From Rickettsia endosymbiont of Pseudomimeciton antennatum (GTDB taxonomy: Bacteria; Pseudomonadota; Alphaproteobacteria; Rickettsiales; Rickettsiaceae), in assembly GCA_020881195.1 (NCBI GenBank), contig JAJIYL010000007.1:1-55565 (forward strand): 55,565 nt of DNA, read 5' to 3'. The notes under the pieces were generated by a model. That model worked only from the letters and a program-made list of their open reading frames with translations. It ran no database searches and was not told the DNA's origin. Shown here piece after piece: positions 8,297 to 16,791 of the stretch; the first letter of the stretch is position 1, and the number at the start of each line of letters is the position of its first letter. The translations under genes were made by a program, and so were the position numbers.

Positions 8297-8389
8297 ATGG
8301 CAGGTGATTTTGATGAAGATAAAGAGAAGAAGAAAGACAATACAGATTTTGCTCAGATAATGAAGTCTCAGTATTATCCTCATCATTAG
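8297..8389 (+). CDS. Very small possible ORF, 30 aa
   Basis: An ATG to TAG frame encoding a highly acidic/basic peptide that starts MAGDFDEDKEKKKD and ends SQYYPHH. No convincing ribosome-binding site precedes it and nothing supports expression. It may be the relic of a longer charged protein, and is listed only because it is the longest sensible frame in this otherwise repeat-filled stretch. Confidence 0.15.
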   Translation: MAGDFDEDKEKKKDNTDFAQIMKSQYYPHH

Positions 8390-8419
8390 TGTGTTGTTGG
8401 TTATGTAGGGTTTAGTAAA

Positions 8420-8614
8420 CGTCACTGCGAGGAGGGAGGGCTAGTGTTTGGGTTAAGGTTAAAAGGATGTCATTGCGAGGAGCTACTTTAGTAGCATTGA
8501 TGCAATCCATATGACAAGCTTTATGGATTGCCACGCTCACGTATGTTCGCTCGCAATGACGTATACGTAACCCAAACGTCATTGCGAGGAGGCGTAGCCG
8601 ACGAAGCAATCCAT
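8420..8614. repeat. Cluster of palindromic repeats
   Basis: At least three arms of the GTCATTGCGAGG/GCAATCCA family in tandem: 8420-8450, 8468-8560 (a full unit with loop) and 8577-8614 (left half only). A minus-strand frame through the cluster is an artefact of the repeat. Confidence 0.75.
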
Positions 8615-8773
8615 TTGGAATAAGAATAAGCCTTTTAAAGAATGAGTAACAGTAACGTACTGAATTATAGAAAAAAATAAGCAATACTGCAAAAATAATG
8701 AACACAGCTATTAGTGGAGCAAAAAAATCTGTTATATTTATAGATATAAGCGAATTTGCAATAACTTGTTATT

Positions 8774-8814
8774 CTGGATTGCTTCGTCGACCTATGGTCT
8801 TCCTCGCAATGACG
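8774..8814. repeat. Half palindromic repeat before the MFS pair
   Basis: Right half only, TGGATTGCTTCGTCGAC to CCTCGCAATGACG. It ends 39 nt before the start codon of the first MFS gene, so it may lie in that gene's leader. Confidence 0.7.
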
Positions 8815-8853
8815 GAATAAATAGGCAGTCAACAGTAACTATTTGAGTCAACT

Positions 8854-10239
8854 ATGAGTGAATTAGTTCAAGAAAACACCAGAATTATCCCTAATCGGCA
8901 GACCAGCCTTACAAGAGAACAAAAAGAAGCTGTTGGTTTACTATCAATAGGTACATTCCTAGAATATTTTGACTTAATGCTATATGTTCATATGGCAGGG
9001 CTACTTAATGAGTTGTTTTTTGAACCGTCTGATCCTCACACCACCTCTTTAATGATGGCATTTGCTTTTTGTACTACCTTTATTTTCCGACCTATTGGAG
9101 CAGTAATATTTGGTTGGTTGGGCGATAATATAGGGCGTAAACTTACAGTGATCATCACAACCTTTATGATGGCTGTGTCATGTCTGGTGATGGCTAATCT
9201 ACCTACTTACGCCCAGATAGGAAGTGCAGCGGCTTGGATAGTGACCATCTGTCGTGCTATTCAAGGTATATCTTCTATGGGAGAAATGGCAGGTGCACAA
9301 CTTTACTTAACAGAAACAATTAAGCCACCAGCCCAATATGCAAGTGTTGGATTAATGTGGGCTTTTGGTTCCTTAGGAAAGTTAGGAGCTTTAGGTATTG
9401 CCTCACTTGTTACTTCTTATGCTTTTAACTGGCGTTTTGCATTTTGGCTTGGTGCAGCAGTGGCATTGGTTGGATCTGTTGCTAGAACAACTTTACGAGA
9501 AACACCAGAATTTGCTGATGCCAAACGTCGAATCAAAAAAGTTTTTGAAAAAACTAATACCGATACAGCTAGCTTAACGAACCACCCCATATTGCAAGAA
9601 AAAGTTAATAAAAAAACACTCATAGCTTTCTTTTTATTACAATGTATTTCACCGGTATGTTTTTATTTTACTTATATATATTGTGCTAATATTTTAAAAA
9701 CTAGCTTTGGTTATACAATCTCTGAAGTCATTCATCATAATTTTATTGTCTGTATAGTGGAGTTCTTAACCCTATTAATATTATGTTATTTAAGTTTAAA
9801 AATATACCCATTACTAATCCTGAGAATTATACTGATCACATGTGCTATTTTTATCATATTTTGTCCGTATTTATTAAATAATATTACGGCTCCTTATCAG
9901 TTATTTTTGATTCAATTCTTTATAATTTTATTGGTTGAATGTCTAGCCCCCGCTCTTTCTATTCTTTATAAAAGCTTTCCGGTATTTAAACGTTTTACCT
10001 GTGTTAACATGACATTTGCTATATCTCGAGCTTTGATGTATGTCGTTACATCTTTTGGTTTTGTCTACCTTTATGACCATTTTGGTCATTGGGGATTATG
10101 GGTTATTATGGTTCCGATAATTATCGGTTTTGCCTACGGGTTATTGTATTTTGAAAAATTGGCAAAAGAGTGTGGCGATTTACCTATTGCTTTTAGAAAC
10201 TCGGCTACTTATTCCGAAGAAAACAATTATTCGAGTTAA
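8854..10239 (+). CDS. MFS transporter, ProP/MHS-like, first of a tandem pair
   Basis: A 461-aa, 12-helix major facilitator of the metabolite:H+ symporter type. The signature GTFLEYFDLMLYVHM opens helix 1. FRPIGAVIFGWLGDNIGRK (about residues 74-92) is the cytoplasmic loop 2/3 motif. A second-domain segment RAIQGISSMGEMAGAQLYLTE matches the ProP/KgtP pattern. Likely substrates are osmolytes or dicarboxylates, but this cannot be decided. The next gene starts two bases after its stop and shares the first dozen residues almost exactly, so the two arose by tandem duplication. Confidence 0.85.
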   Translation: MSELVQENTRIIPNRQTSLTREQKEAVGLLSIGTFLEYFDLMLYVHMAGLLNELFFEPSDPHTTSLMMAFAFCTTFIFRPIGAVIFGWLGDNIGRKLTVIITTFMMAVSCLVMANLPTYAQIGSAAAWIVTICRAIQGISSMGEMAGAQLYLTETIKPPAQYASVGLMWAFGSLGKLGALGIASLVTSYAFNWRFAFWLGAAVALVGSVARTTLRETPEFADAKRRIKKVFEKTNTDTASLTNHPILQEKVNKKTLIAFFLLQCISPVCFYFTYIYCANILKTSFGYTISEVIHHNFIVCIVEFLTLLILCYLSLKIYPLLILRIILITCAIFIIFCPYLLNNITAPYQLFLIQFFIILLVECLAPALSILYKSFPVFKRFTCVNMTFAISRALMYVVTSFGFVYLYDHFGHWGLWVIMVPIIIGFAYGLLYFEKLAKECGDLPIAFRNSATYSEENNYSS

Positions 10240-10241
10240 TT

Positions 10242-11561
10242 ATGACTGAATTAGTTCAAGAAAACACCAGAATTATCCATACTAGTTTAACTAGAGAACA
10301 AAAAGAAGCTATTGGATTACTCTCAATAGGAACCTTCCTTGAGTATTTTGACCTGATGCTATATGTTCATATGGCGGTTCTTCTAAATGAGCTATTTTTC
10401 CCAAAAGCTGATCCTCATACTGCTACTCTGCTGTCGGCTTTTGCCTTCTGTACTACTTTTGTTTTTCGACCAATTGGTGCTTTGCTATTTGGTTGGATAG
10501 GAGATAAAATAGGTCGCAAAGCTACGGTAGTTATCACAACTTTCATGATGGCATGTTCTTGTTTGGTGATGTTTAGTTTGCCTACTTATGCACAAATTGG
10601 TATTACTGCTTCGGTATTAATCACTATTTGTCGGATAGTGCAAGGTATGTCGTCCTTAGGAGAAGTCGTAGGGGCTGAATTATATTTAACGGAAATGACC
10701 AAACCACCACTGCAATATCCTGTTGTTGGTTTTATTGCAGTATTTGCTGATCTAGGAGCAGTATTTGCTTTAGGTGTTGCAACGCTTGTTACTTCATATA
10801 GATTTAAATGGCGATATGCTTTTTTGTTTGGTGCAGTGATTGCCATAGTGGGGGCTATGGCAAGGACGCGTCTTAGAGAAGCTCCAGAATTTGCTGATGC
10901 AACCAGAAGGCTGCTAAATAAACTTAAAACTTTTGGTCTAGAAAAAAAAGATATTACTAATCAAGAAATGTTAAATGAAAAAGTTAATATAAAAACTATA
11001 TTAGCTTATTTATCAATTGAGTCTACTGGACCAATTTGTTTTTATTTGCTATATGTGCATTGTAGTGCTATACTTAGAACTATCCTAAATTATAATTCTC
11101 AGCAAATTATTGCTCATAACTTGATTATTGCAACAGCATATTTACTTATTGATATTGCATATACTTATTTAAGTTATAAGATATCTCCACTAAAAATTTC
11201 AAAGACACGATTAGTGATTTTTTCTAGTACTATTATATTCTTACCATATTTATTAACTAATATCCCATCTCCTTTTTATTTATTATTATTGCAATTCTTT
11301 ATAGTGATATTTGGACCAAGAGTATTTCCAGCAACTCCAATATTTTATAAACAGTTTCCTGTATTTAAACGTTTTAGATGTGTCAGTATCTCATTTGCTG
11401 TGGTACGGGCGATAATGTTTATTGTTACTTCTTTTGGATTAGTTTATTTAATAGAGCATTTTGGTAATTGGGGTATAGTAATGTTATTCGTACCCTTCCT
11501 TGTGGCATACGGATTTGCCTTGCATCATTTTGCAATGTTGGAGAGATTACGCAATGTTTAA
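10242..11561 (+). CDS. MFS transporter, ProP/MHS-like, second of a tandem pair
   Basis: A 439-aa paralogue of the preceding gene with the same TELVQENTRII N-terminus, GTFLEYFDLMLYVHM helix 1 and FRPIGALLFGWIGDKIGRK loop. The membrane segments of the second half have diverged much more than the N-terminus, which may mean different substrates. Only two nt separate it from its partner, so one transcript is likely. It is followed by a convergent toxin-antitoxin remnant. Confidence 0.85.
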   Translation: MTELVQENTRIIHTSLTREQKEAIGLLSIGTFLEYFDLMLYVHMAVLLNELFFPKADPHTATLLSAFAFCTTFVFRPIGALLFGWIGDKIGRKATVVITTFMMACSCLVMFSLPTYAQIGITASVLITICRIVQGMSSLGEVVGAELYLTEMTKPPLQYPVVGFIAVFADLGAVFALGVATLVTSYRFKWRYAFLFGAVIAIVGAMARTRLREAPEFADATRRLLNKLKTFGLEKKDITNQEMLNEKVNIKTILAYLSIESTGPICFYLLYVHCSAILRTILNYNSQQIIAHNLIIATAYLLIDIAYTYLSYKISPLKISKTRLVIFSSTIIFLPYLLTNIPSPFYLLLLQFFIVIFGPRVFPATPIFYKQFPVFKRFRCVSISFAVVRAIMFIVTSFGLVYLIEHFGNWGIVMLFVPFLVAYGFALHHFAMLERLRNV

Positions 11562-11648
11562 TAATTTAATAAGTAATTTCTAGGTTATTTGTGTTATATT
11601 CTCTACATATAGAATTATAGCATAATTCATACAAATGGTTCTCCAATT

Positions 11649-12023
11649 TTATATAGCCAAATCATATATTCGATATCGTAGTATACTCTTCTGCTTTGAA
11701 GAATTGGCTCCGTAAAACTTCGGGGCATTTACGTACTCACGTAGGTTTACTACGCTCCGCTCGCTCACCCCTTGTTTTACGTTCCAATTCTTCAAATCAT
11801 TTGAGTATATATAACCTGATAAGCCAAATTGAATATATAAGTTCCTATAATCTATTAGATTAGTCACAGGTTTACCTATCAAAGGAAATTCTATAAGTTT
11901 GATAACTGCTTTCTTTATTACTTCTACCACTCTCTTTGCAGTATTAGGATTATTTTTATCAATGAATTTTCTCAGTCGTGCCAAATCTGTAATTGCCGAT
12001 TCCAACCATACTAATCTTTCCAT
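11649..12023 (-). CDS. ParE/RelE-type toxin carrying a palindromic-element insert
   Basis: Residues 1-71 read as a ParE-like toxin (ERLVWLESAITDLARLRKFI, then TAKRVVEVIKKAV and IGKPVTNLIDYRNLYIQFG). The family fold then continues at the end with LRYRIYDLAI. Residues of about 72-114 between these are translated from a palindromic element (11682-11809) inserted in frame. The normal final strand (an RxWHGRE-type end) is missing because a stop comes early. The start codon overlaps the upstream antitoxin fusion (TAATG). It is probably inactive, though the frame is intact. RelE-type toxins cleave mRNA on the ribosome; ParE-type toxins poison gyrase. Confidence 0.65.
   Translation of the reverse strand: MERLVWLESAITDLARLRKFIDKNNPNTAKRVVEVIKKAVIKLIEFPLIGKPVTNLIDYRNLYIQFGLSGYIYSNDLKNWNVKQGVSERSVVNLREYVNAPKFYGANSSKQKSILRYRIYDLAI
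11682..11809. repeat. Palindromic element inside the toxin gene
   Basis: Arms TATACTC..TTTGAAGAATTGG and its imperfect reverse complement CCAATTCTTCAAA..GAGTATA enclose a core with CGTACTCACGTAGG and TACGCTCCG. The insertion keeps the toxin frame open and adds about 43 codons, the behaviour reported for rickettsial palindromic elements. Confidence 0.75.
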
Positions 12024-12526
12024 TAAGGTCTTTCCTCTTCTTTATCGCTTCCCCATCTATCAAGCCACTCAGTTATTTTGTCATTTCCTAAAAACTTACC
12101 TTCTTTCATTTCTTGCCAACGCTGTATAGTCTCTTGTTTTAATTGTTCTTCATGTTCCTCTGATTCAACTTGATATATATAATTCGCTGAAAGCTGCATC
12201 TTATCCGCATAATATGCTAATTTAAATGCATCCTTCCTGTCAGTTTTACACAAATTCACCGATTTACTAAAAGAATTAAAACTATATGTATTGATCTTAT
12301 GTATTTGTTGGTTATTATTATCCAGCTTTTGACAAATCTCAGCTTCGTATCCTCCAGTGGGTTCACATATTATTAGCTTAATCTCTTGTTCTTTTGCTAA
12401 TTTAATCACCTCTTCATGACCAGCTGCATCATTGGCAAAACGGTGATATTTAGGTTTATCGCTTGTATTATATACACATATATCAAGCCATTGTTTACTT
12501 ACATCTAGACCTATTATTTTACTCAT
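12023..12526 (-). CDS. IS110-type transposase N-terminus fused to an antitoxin C-terminus
   Basis: Residues 1 to about 118 are an IS110 DEDD transposase N-terminal domain: GLDVSK with D8, CEPTGGYE with E55 and KTDRKDAF with D96/D99. From about residue 121 the sequence switches to the C-terminus of a ParE-associated CopG/RHH-type antitoxin (QRWQEMKEGKFLGNDKITEW, then LDRWG). That part is positioned exactly where an antitoxin should be, with its stop overlapping the toxin start. The antitoxin's DNA-binding half is gone. The simplest reading is an IS110 copy that inserted into the antitoxin gene and then lost its downstream part, leaving an in-frame chimera. Confidence 0.65.
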   Translation of the reverse strand: MSKIIGLDVSKQWLDICVYNTSDKPKYHRFANDAAGHEEVIKLAKEQEIKLIICEPTGGYEAEICQKLDNNNQQIHKINTYSFNSFSKSVNLCKTDRKDAFKLAYYADKMQLSANYIYQVESEEHEEQLKQETIQRWQEMKEGKFLGNDKITEWLDRWGSDKEEERP

Positions 12527-12735
12527 GATATAATCTCCTTCGTCTTATTGTGCAAGGCTGCTACTTCCAGTACCTTCTGCAATTTGTTCAAAGCAAACTT
12601 TGTAAGAGGGTACTTATTCTATGCTCGATTATCTCAATCAAGTACCCCACAAGTCACCCTCTTACCATTACTTATATCATAATTTAAAGATATAAGTTCC
12701 CTACAATTTTTTTTGCTATTTTCTTATGAATATAT
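12527..12735. mobile_element. Probable IS110 left flank and MITE relic
   Basis: The 180 nt upstream of the transposase start contain AGGAG-type spacing on the minus strand and an AGAGGGTACTT..AAGTACC inverted repeat, which probably belong to the insertion sequence. At 12706-12731, TTTTTTTGCTATTTTCTTATGAATA repeats the inner arm of the MITE-like element seen at 5821 onward, so a fragment of that element abuts here. Confidence 0.35.
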
Positions 12736-13977
12736 CTATTTCATTTTTACTTTTAATAATGAGCTGATTTTTAGTAGCAGAAGGAGGGAAGAGATTGTTG
12801 TGATAATAATAAATGTAAAAAAGTTTTGCCATCCGAATTGTACGACAATATATCCTGAAAGAGCTGGAAAAATCGATCTTGAAAATCCCATCATAGAAGA
12901 GAAAAATGAATATTGTGTAGCACGAAATTTACCTTGGCAGATTGAAGCAATAAAAGCAATGTAGGCTGTCATGGTCATTCCACCAGTCACGCTTTCAAAA
13001 CCTGTAGTAATGAAGAATAATGGTAAATTTTTGCCATAAATCTCTTGTAAAATAAATAAGGTATGTGCTATGGCATGAATTACCCCAAATATCAGTAAGC
13101 TATCCAAGATACTCTTCCTTCTCATCACTGAGCTGGCTATCAGTCCACCAATTATTGCAGATATTATGCCGAAAAATTTCCCTGCACTAGCTATTTCAAA
13201 TTCGTTATAACCAATATGGATCAAGAAAGGATTAATCATCCTACGAATAAACTCATCTGGTAATCTATATAAAATTAAGAAAATTATTATTAAAAAGATT
13301 AAAGAAAAAGACCCTACAGGTCTCAGGATATTTTGAACAAAGTTTGAAATATTTACCTTATGATCTTGATGAATTTGAGGGACTAAGTCATGTTTTAACC
13401 GCAAAATACTCACAACTAAAATAGCAGAACAAACAAGTACAGAAATGGCAAAGATTTTATATATATTATTCCATCCCAAGTAGCTTGATAGATAGATAGC
13501 TCCGGAGCCTGAGATTAGCATACCGATGCGATAGCCAAAAATATAAATTCCAGAAGCTGCTCCTTGAAATTCTTTTGCAATAATTTCGGTTCTAAAAGCC
13601 CCCAGGACAGTATCTTTAGCTGAACTTAAAAATGATATTATTAAGCCTACTAACCCAAACAATATTAGACTATGGTGAGGATTCATGGTGCTTAAAAGAA
13701 AAATAGCAAATGCCAACAAAATTTGGATCAGACAAATCCAAGATAATCTATGACCAAGTAGTTTACTTAACCAACCTAACTGTACAGTATCAAAAATTGG
13801 AGCCCATAAAAAATTGATAGAATAAGGTATTAAGATAACAGCAAATATACCAATAGATTGTAGGTCGATATTTTCCTTGGCAAGCCAATAGTTTAAAGTA
13901 TTATCTGTGATCATTAAGGTAAATCCGCTAGTTAGACCAAACAACCAAATAATGAACAATTTTGAAGGAGTTAACAT
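12736..13977 (-). CDS. AmpG-type MFS transporter
   Basis: A 413-aa, 12-helix permease with the AmpG pattern: N-terminal LTSGFTLMITDNTLNYWLAKE, PYSINFLWAPIFD at about residues 51-63, then SSAKDTVLGAFRTEII and ASGIYIFGYRIGMLISGSGA. AmpG proteins import anhydro-muropeptides for peptidoglycan recycling. Rickettsiae carry several AmpG paralogues, some with unknown substrates, so the specific role is open. It stands alone on the minus strand. Its 3' end abuts the MITE/IS110 relic, and the C-terminal KVKMK may have been altered by it. Confidence 0.8.
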   Translation of the reverse strand: MLTPSKLFIIWLFGLTSGFTLMITDNTLNYWLAKENIDLQSIGIFAVILIPYSINFLWAPIFDTVQLGWLSKLLGHRLSWICLIQILLAFAIFLLSTMNPHHSLILFGLVGLIISFLSSAKDTVLGAFRTEIIAKEFQGAASGIYIFGYRIGMLISGSGAIYLSSYLGWNNIYKIFAISVLVCSAILVVSILRLKHDLVPQIHQDHKVNISNFVQNILRPVGSFSLIFLIIIFLILYRLPDEFIRRMINPFLIHIGYNEFEIASAGKFFGIISAIIGGLIASSVMRRKSILDSLLIFGVIHAIAHTLFILQEIYGKNLPLFFITTGFESVTGGMTMTAYIAFIASICQGKFRATQYSFFSSMMGFSRSIFPALSGYIVVQFGWQNFFTFIIITTISSLLLLLKISSLLKVKMK

Positions 13978-14285
13978 AAGTATCTATTGGAAAAAAAACA
14001 TAATACAATAATAACTTTTTTTATACAAGTTAGAACTCCATTAATAGATTTTCAACTTCAAATAGTTGTTATAACTTCTGATAAGACTATTGACATTAAA
14101 GAATTATTAGATTAAAATAACAGTTTATTTTGGAAAAAACTTACAACCATAAGGTGTGAGTTTTAAGTTGATAAAATTGAAAAAATATTATCATTACTAT
14201 TTTTAATTTAAGCTGGCAGAAGTTTTAAAAGTTGATTTATCACTTTTAAAGTTTTTGTTAAATAATATCAAAGGACAAGTTTTAT
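13978..14285. other. Intergenic region, divergent ampG-like/rpmJ
   Basis: About 300 very AT-rich bases between divergent genes. It presumably holds both promoters, but I see no unambiguous -35/-10 pair, palindromic repeat or RNA gene. AAAGGA at about 14270 is the likely ribosome-binding site of rpmJ. Confidence 0.4.
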
Positions 14286-14411
14286 ATGAAAGTTGTAAGT
14301 TCGCTAAAATCTTTAAAGAAAAGAGACAAAGATTGTCAGGTTGTGAAAAGGAAAGGGAAAATTCTTGTAATAAACAAGAAAGTTAAAAGGTTTAAAGCCA
14401 AACAAGGTTAG
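14286..14411 (+). CDS. rpmJ: 50S ribosomal protein L36
   Basis: A 41-residue basic protein beginning [20 protein letters not shown] and ending KRFKAKQG, which is the alphaproteobacterial L36. It has the single Cys of the variant that lacks the CxxC zinc site of the standard form. AAAGGA sits about 12 nt upstream of the ATG. It stands alone upstream of an unrelated membrane-anchored protein. Confidence 0.95.
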   Translation: MKVVSSLKSLKKRDKDCQVVKRKGKILVINKKVKRFKAKQG

Positions 14412-14466
14412 ATGATAGTTTAGAAATTTTATAGTTGCTGATTAAATTTCTAAGATTTAATTTTAG

Positions 14467-14898
14467 ATGGAGAATCTTATGCACAATACTAATTTGATAA
14501 TCGCTGTAGCTGGTCTATTTTTAGTGTTTATTGTGTTTTTTGTTTATAAAAATAGCAGGAAAACGTCTGTTAGTATGCTTGTTAAGGACCTTAATAATGC
14601 AGAGGAATTTAACGAACCATTTAATAAAGCAAATAATAACAATAACACTAAGAAACTAACTCTAAAAGAGAGGGTTGAACTATCGTGGAGGTTTTTATAT
14701 GAAGTTACAGAATTAATTGTTAATAAATTTTCTAAAGAGGATGTAAAGTTAGTAACTCAGCTTGGTCATACATTATTAGATAATGGGATGAAGTATGAAC
14801 ATGTAGTAGATCTTGGTATCAGGCAACAGGTTACATCAAGAGCTGCAAATATTGAACAACAAGCCCATTCTCAGTCTCAGAAATCTTTGGGTAAATGA
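14467..14898 (+). CDS. Membrane-anchored rickettsial protein, 143 aa
   Basis: It has one N-terminal hydrophobic segment (IIAVAGLFLVFIVFFVY, about residues 10-26), an Asn-rich linker (NKANNNNNTKK) and a soluble helical domain with ERVELSWRFLYEVTELIVNKFS and VTQLGHTLLDNG. It resembles a Rickettsiales-restricted family annotated as DUF2660 in my recollection; that name is from memory and unverified. The function is unknown. A bitopic protein with a cytoplasmic C-terminal domain is the likely topology. Confidence 0.6.
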   Translation: MENLMHNTNLIIAVAGLFLVFIVFFVYKNSRKTSVSMLVKDLNNAEEFNEPFNKANNNNNTKKLTLKERVELSWRFLYEVTELIVNKFSKEDVKLVTQLGHTLLDNGMKYEHVVDLGIRQQVTSRAANIEQQAHSQSQKSLGK

Positions 14899-14961
14899 GC
14901 ATCGCTAATTAACGGTAATTTTGACAGGAAGATTAATCTAATAATACAAAATACTACTATC

Positions 14962-15153
14962 ATGAGCGATGAGTTCAAAGGTTATTATAATATCCTGAGT
15001 AAGAAAACTAGTCATATTCACTTAAGAGTTGACTATACTAAAGAATATGTTGTGGGAGGTAGTGTCCATAATAGTAATATTAAGAATTTCTGGGGAACTT
15101 TAAAACGTGGTATTCTGGGTGTCTACCATCACGTATCATCACAATATTTATAA
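14962..15153 (+). pseudogene. ISXO2/IS1595-like transposase, C-terminal fragment
   Basis: This 63-residue fragment contains the ISXO2-like DDE domain end: SDEFKGYYNILSKKTSHIH, then NIKNFWGTLKRGILGVYHHV, which matches the family's N-x-x-E-x-F/W-x-x-L-K-R-G-I-x-G-x-Y-H-H-V signature except that the Glu is replaced by Lys. Everything upstream is missing. It is cut at its 3' end by the IS200/IS605 element. Confidence 0.7.
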
Positions 15154-15155
15154 AA

Positions 15156-15202
15156 AACGCCGTAAAACCCATATGTCTTTAGCATATGGGATGTAAGGCG
15201 TT
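15156..15202. repeat. Left-end hairpin of the IS605-type element
   Basis: AACGCC pairs with GGCGTT and CCCATATG with CATATGGG, with the loop TCTTTAG. Such subterminal hairpins are what TnpA binds. It lies directly after the tnpA stop. Confidence 0.7.
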
Positions 15203-15204
15203 AC

Positions 15205-15597
15205 TCAACCTTGAGTTTCAATATATCGTCTAATTGTATCAAAATTAGCTTCGCCAATCGAGCAAACAAAATAACCATCAGACCAAAAAGTATTTTCTTT
15301 CCAGAATTGTTGTCTTAAATATTCATAGTGTAACTTCCATATTCTGTATGTAGATATTGATTTCAACCGATTAACAATAGAGCTAATAGCAAATTGAGGA
15401 GTAATGTTTAATAACATGTGAATATGGTCTTGGTCAGTTTCTATGATGTCGATTGAGAAAGAAGAGTTTTTAGATACTTCAAAAATAATTTGTTTAATAT
15501 TATCTGAAATCGTTTTGGACAAAAGTTTTTTTCTATATTTACAAACAAATATTAAATGTATTTTTATGTTGTATTTATATCTGTTTTTTTGAAATAT
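15205..15597 (-). CDS. tnpA: IS200/IS605 TnpA, Y1 HUH transposase
   Basis: It cuts and rejoins single-stranded element ends. The HUH pair reads DHIHMLL (His at about residues 58 and 60) and the catalytic Tyr lies in RRYIETQ (about residue 125). FWSDGYFVCSIGEA is a family hallmark. The first standard start (TTG at 15522) would delete the conserved strand YNIKIHLIFVCKYRKKLL. Family alignment supports an earlier start at an ATA (15595-15597, reading I-F-Q-K-N-R-Y), just after an in-frame stop. Either an AUA start is used or the ATG has been lost. From there the length is 130 aa, normal for TnpA. Confidence 0.75.
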   Translation of the reverse strand: MFQKNRYKYNIKIHLIFVCKYRKKLLSKTISDNIKQIIFEVSKNSSFSIDIIETDQDHIHMLLNITPQFAISSIVNRLKSISTYRIWKLHYEYLRQQFWKENTFWSDGYFVCSIGEANFDTIRRYIETQG

Positions 15598-15651
15598 ATC
15601 TTGACATCATATTACCATCATTTTACCATACATTATGATAGTATAAATTTA

Positions 15652-16791
15652 ATGATAATGCAAACTAATTTCGCTTACAAATATCGAATATATCCGACTA
15701 AGGAGCAAGAGCAATTACTCTCTAAGCATTTTGGTTGCAAGCGTTTTGTATGGAATTATTTTTTAAACGAAAGAAAGGAACACTATTTAAAAAATAAAGA
15801 AGAAATAGAAGCAAAAAGGATAAAAGGTAACTTAAATTATTATGATAATGCAAAACAACTAACCTTGCTAAAACGAGAGAAGGAGTGGTTAAAAGAATGT
15901 AATTCTCAAAGTTTACAAGCAACCTTAAAGCATCTTGATAGTGCTTATATAATGTTTTTCAGGAAAACTCATGGTTTCCCTAGTTTTAAAAACAAAGATA
16001 CCAAGCAATCTTTTACAATTCCACAACATTTTAAATTGGAGAATCGCAAAATACACTTTCCTAAATTTAATGAGGGAATAAAAGTTAAAGAACATAGAAA
16101 ATTACAAGGAAAATTTGTAGTAGCAACATTATCTAAAAGCACTACAAATAAGTATTACATTTCTATCGTTGTTGAGAAAGAAATACAAACATCTTCATTA
16201 ACAGAGAAATCAATAGGTATCGATTTAGGAATAAAAGACCTAATAATTTGTTCTGATGGTAAGAAGTATAATAATATCAGAGCATTATCTAATTTCGAAG
16301 GAAAGTTAAGATATAAGCAAAAACAATTATCAAAAAAAATAAAAGGAAGTAACAACAGAAAAAAAGCTAAGCATAAAGTGGCTATTGTTCACGAAAAAAT
16401 TAAAAATACTAGAAGCGATTATATTCATAAAATGACTAAAGCAATTATCAACGAAAACCAAGTAATAATTGCAGAAAATCTACATGTTAAGGGTATGATG
16501 CGAAACCATAAGTTAGCTAAAGCAATTAGTGATGTTGCTTGGCATGAGATACACAGACAACTTGAATATAAAAGTAGGTGGAATGGTAAAACTTATCATA
16601 AAATAGATAGGTTCTTTCCTTCTAGCAAAATGTGCAGTTCTTGTAATGTTGTTAATGATCAACTAACATTAAATGATAGAACTTGGAATTGCCCAAATTG
16701 TGAGACTCAATTAGATCGGGATTTGAACGCATCAATAAACATACTAAATCAAGGTCTAAACAATTTACAGGCGGTAGGAACTACCGTCTAA
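15652..16791 (+). CDS. tnpB: TnpB, RNA-guided nuclease of the IS605 element
   Basis: OrfB/TnpB protein of about 379 aa, full length. RuvC residues are D191 in GIDLGIK, a Glu in IIAENLH near 274 and an Asp in QLDRDLNAS near 355-357. The zinc finger CSSC..CPNC lies between the second and third. The N-terminal YKYRIYPTKEQEQLL is typical. The ATG at 15652 is chosen because upstream codons are not conserved-looking; ATG 15658 is also possible. TnpB cuts the vacated donor site using an RNA made from the gene's 3' end. No catalytic residue appears to be lost. Confidence 0.9.
   Translation: MIMQTNFAYKYRIYPTKEQEQLLSKHFGCKRFVWNYFLNERKEHYLKNKEEIEAKRIKGNLNYYDNAKQLTLLKREKEWLKECNSQSLQATLKHLDSAYIMFFRKTHGFPSFKNKDTKQSFTIPQHFKLENRKIHFPKFNEGIKVKEHRKLQGKFVVATLSKSTTNKYYISIVVEKEIQTSSLTEKSIGIDLGIKDLIICSDGKKYNNIRALSNFEGKLRYKQKQLSKKIKGSNNRKKAKHKVAIVHEKIKNTRSDYIHKMTKAIINENQVIIAENLHVKGMMRNHKLAKAISDVAWHEIHRQLEYKSRWNGKTYHKIDRFFPSSKMCSSCNVVNDQLTLNDRTWNCPNCETQLDRDLNASINILNQGLNNLQAVGTTV

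Noticed and set aside
8412..8705. Minus-strand open frame of 97 codons
   Set aside because: Most of it is the translation of palindromic repeats (RHCERTYVSVAIHKA, ATKVAPRND); no family resemblance and no supporting context.
12713..12964. Plus-strand frame opposite the end of the ampG-like gene
   Set aside because: Antisense shadow of a clear membrane transporter.
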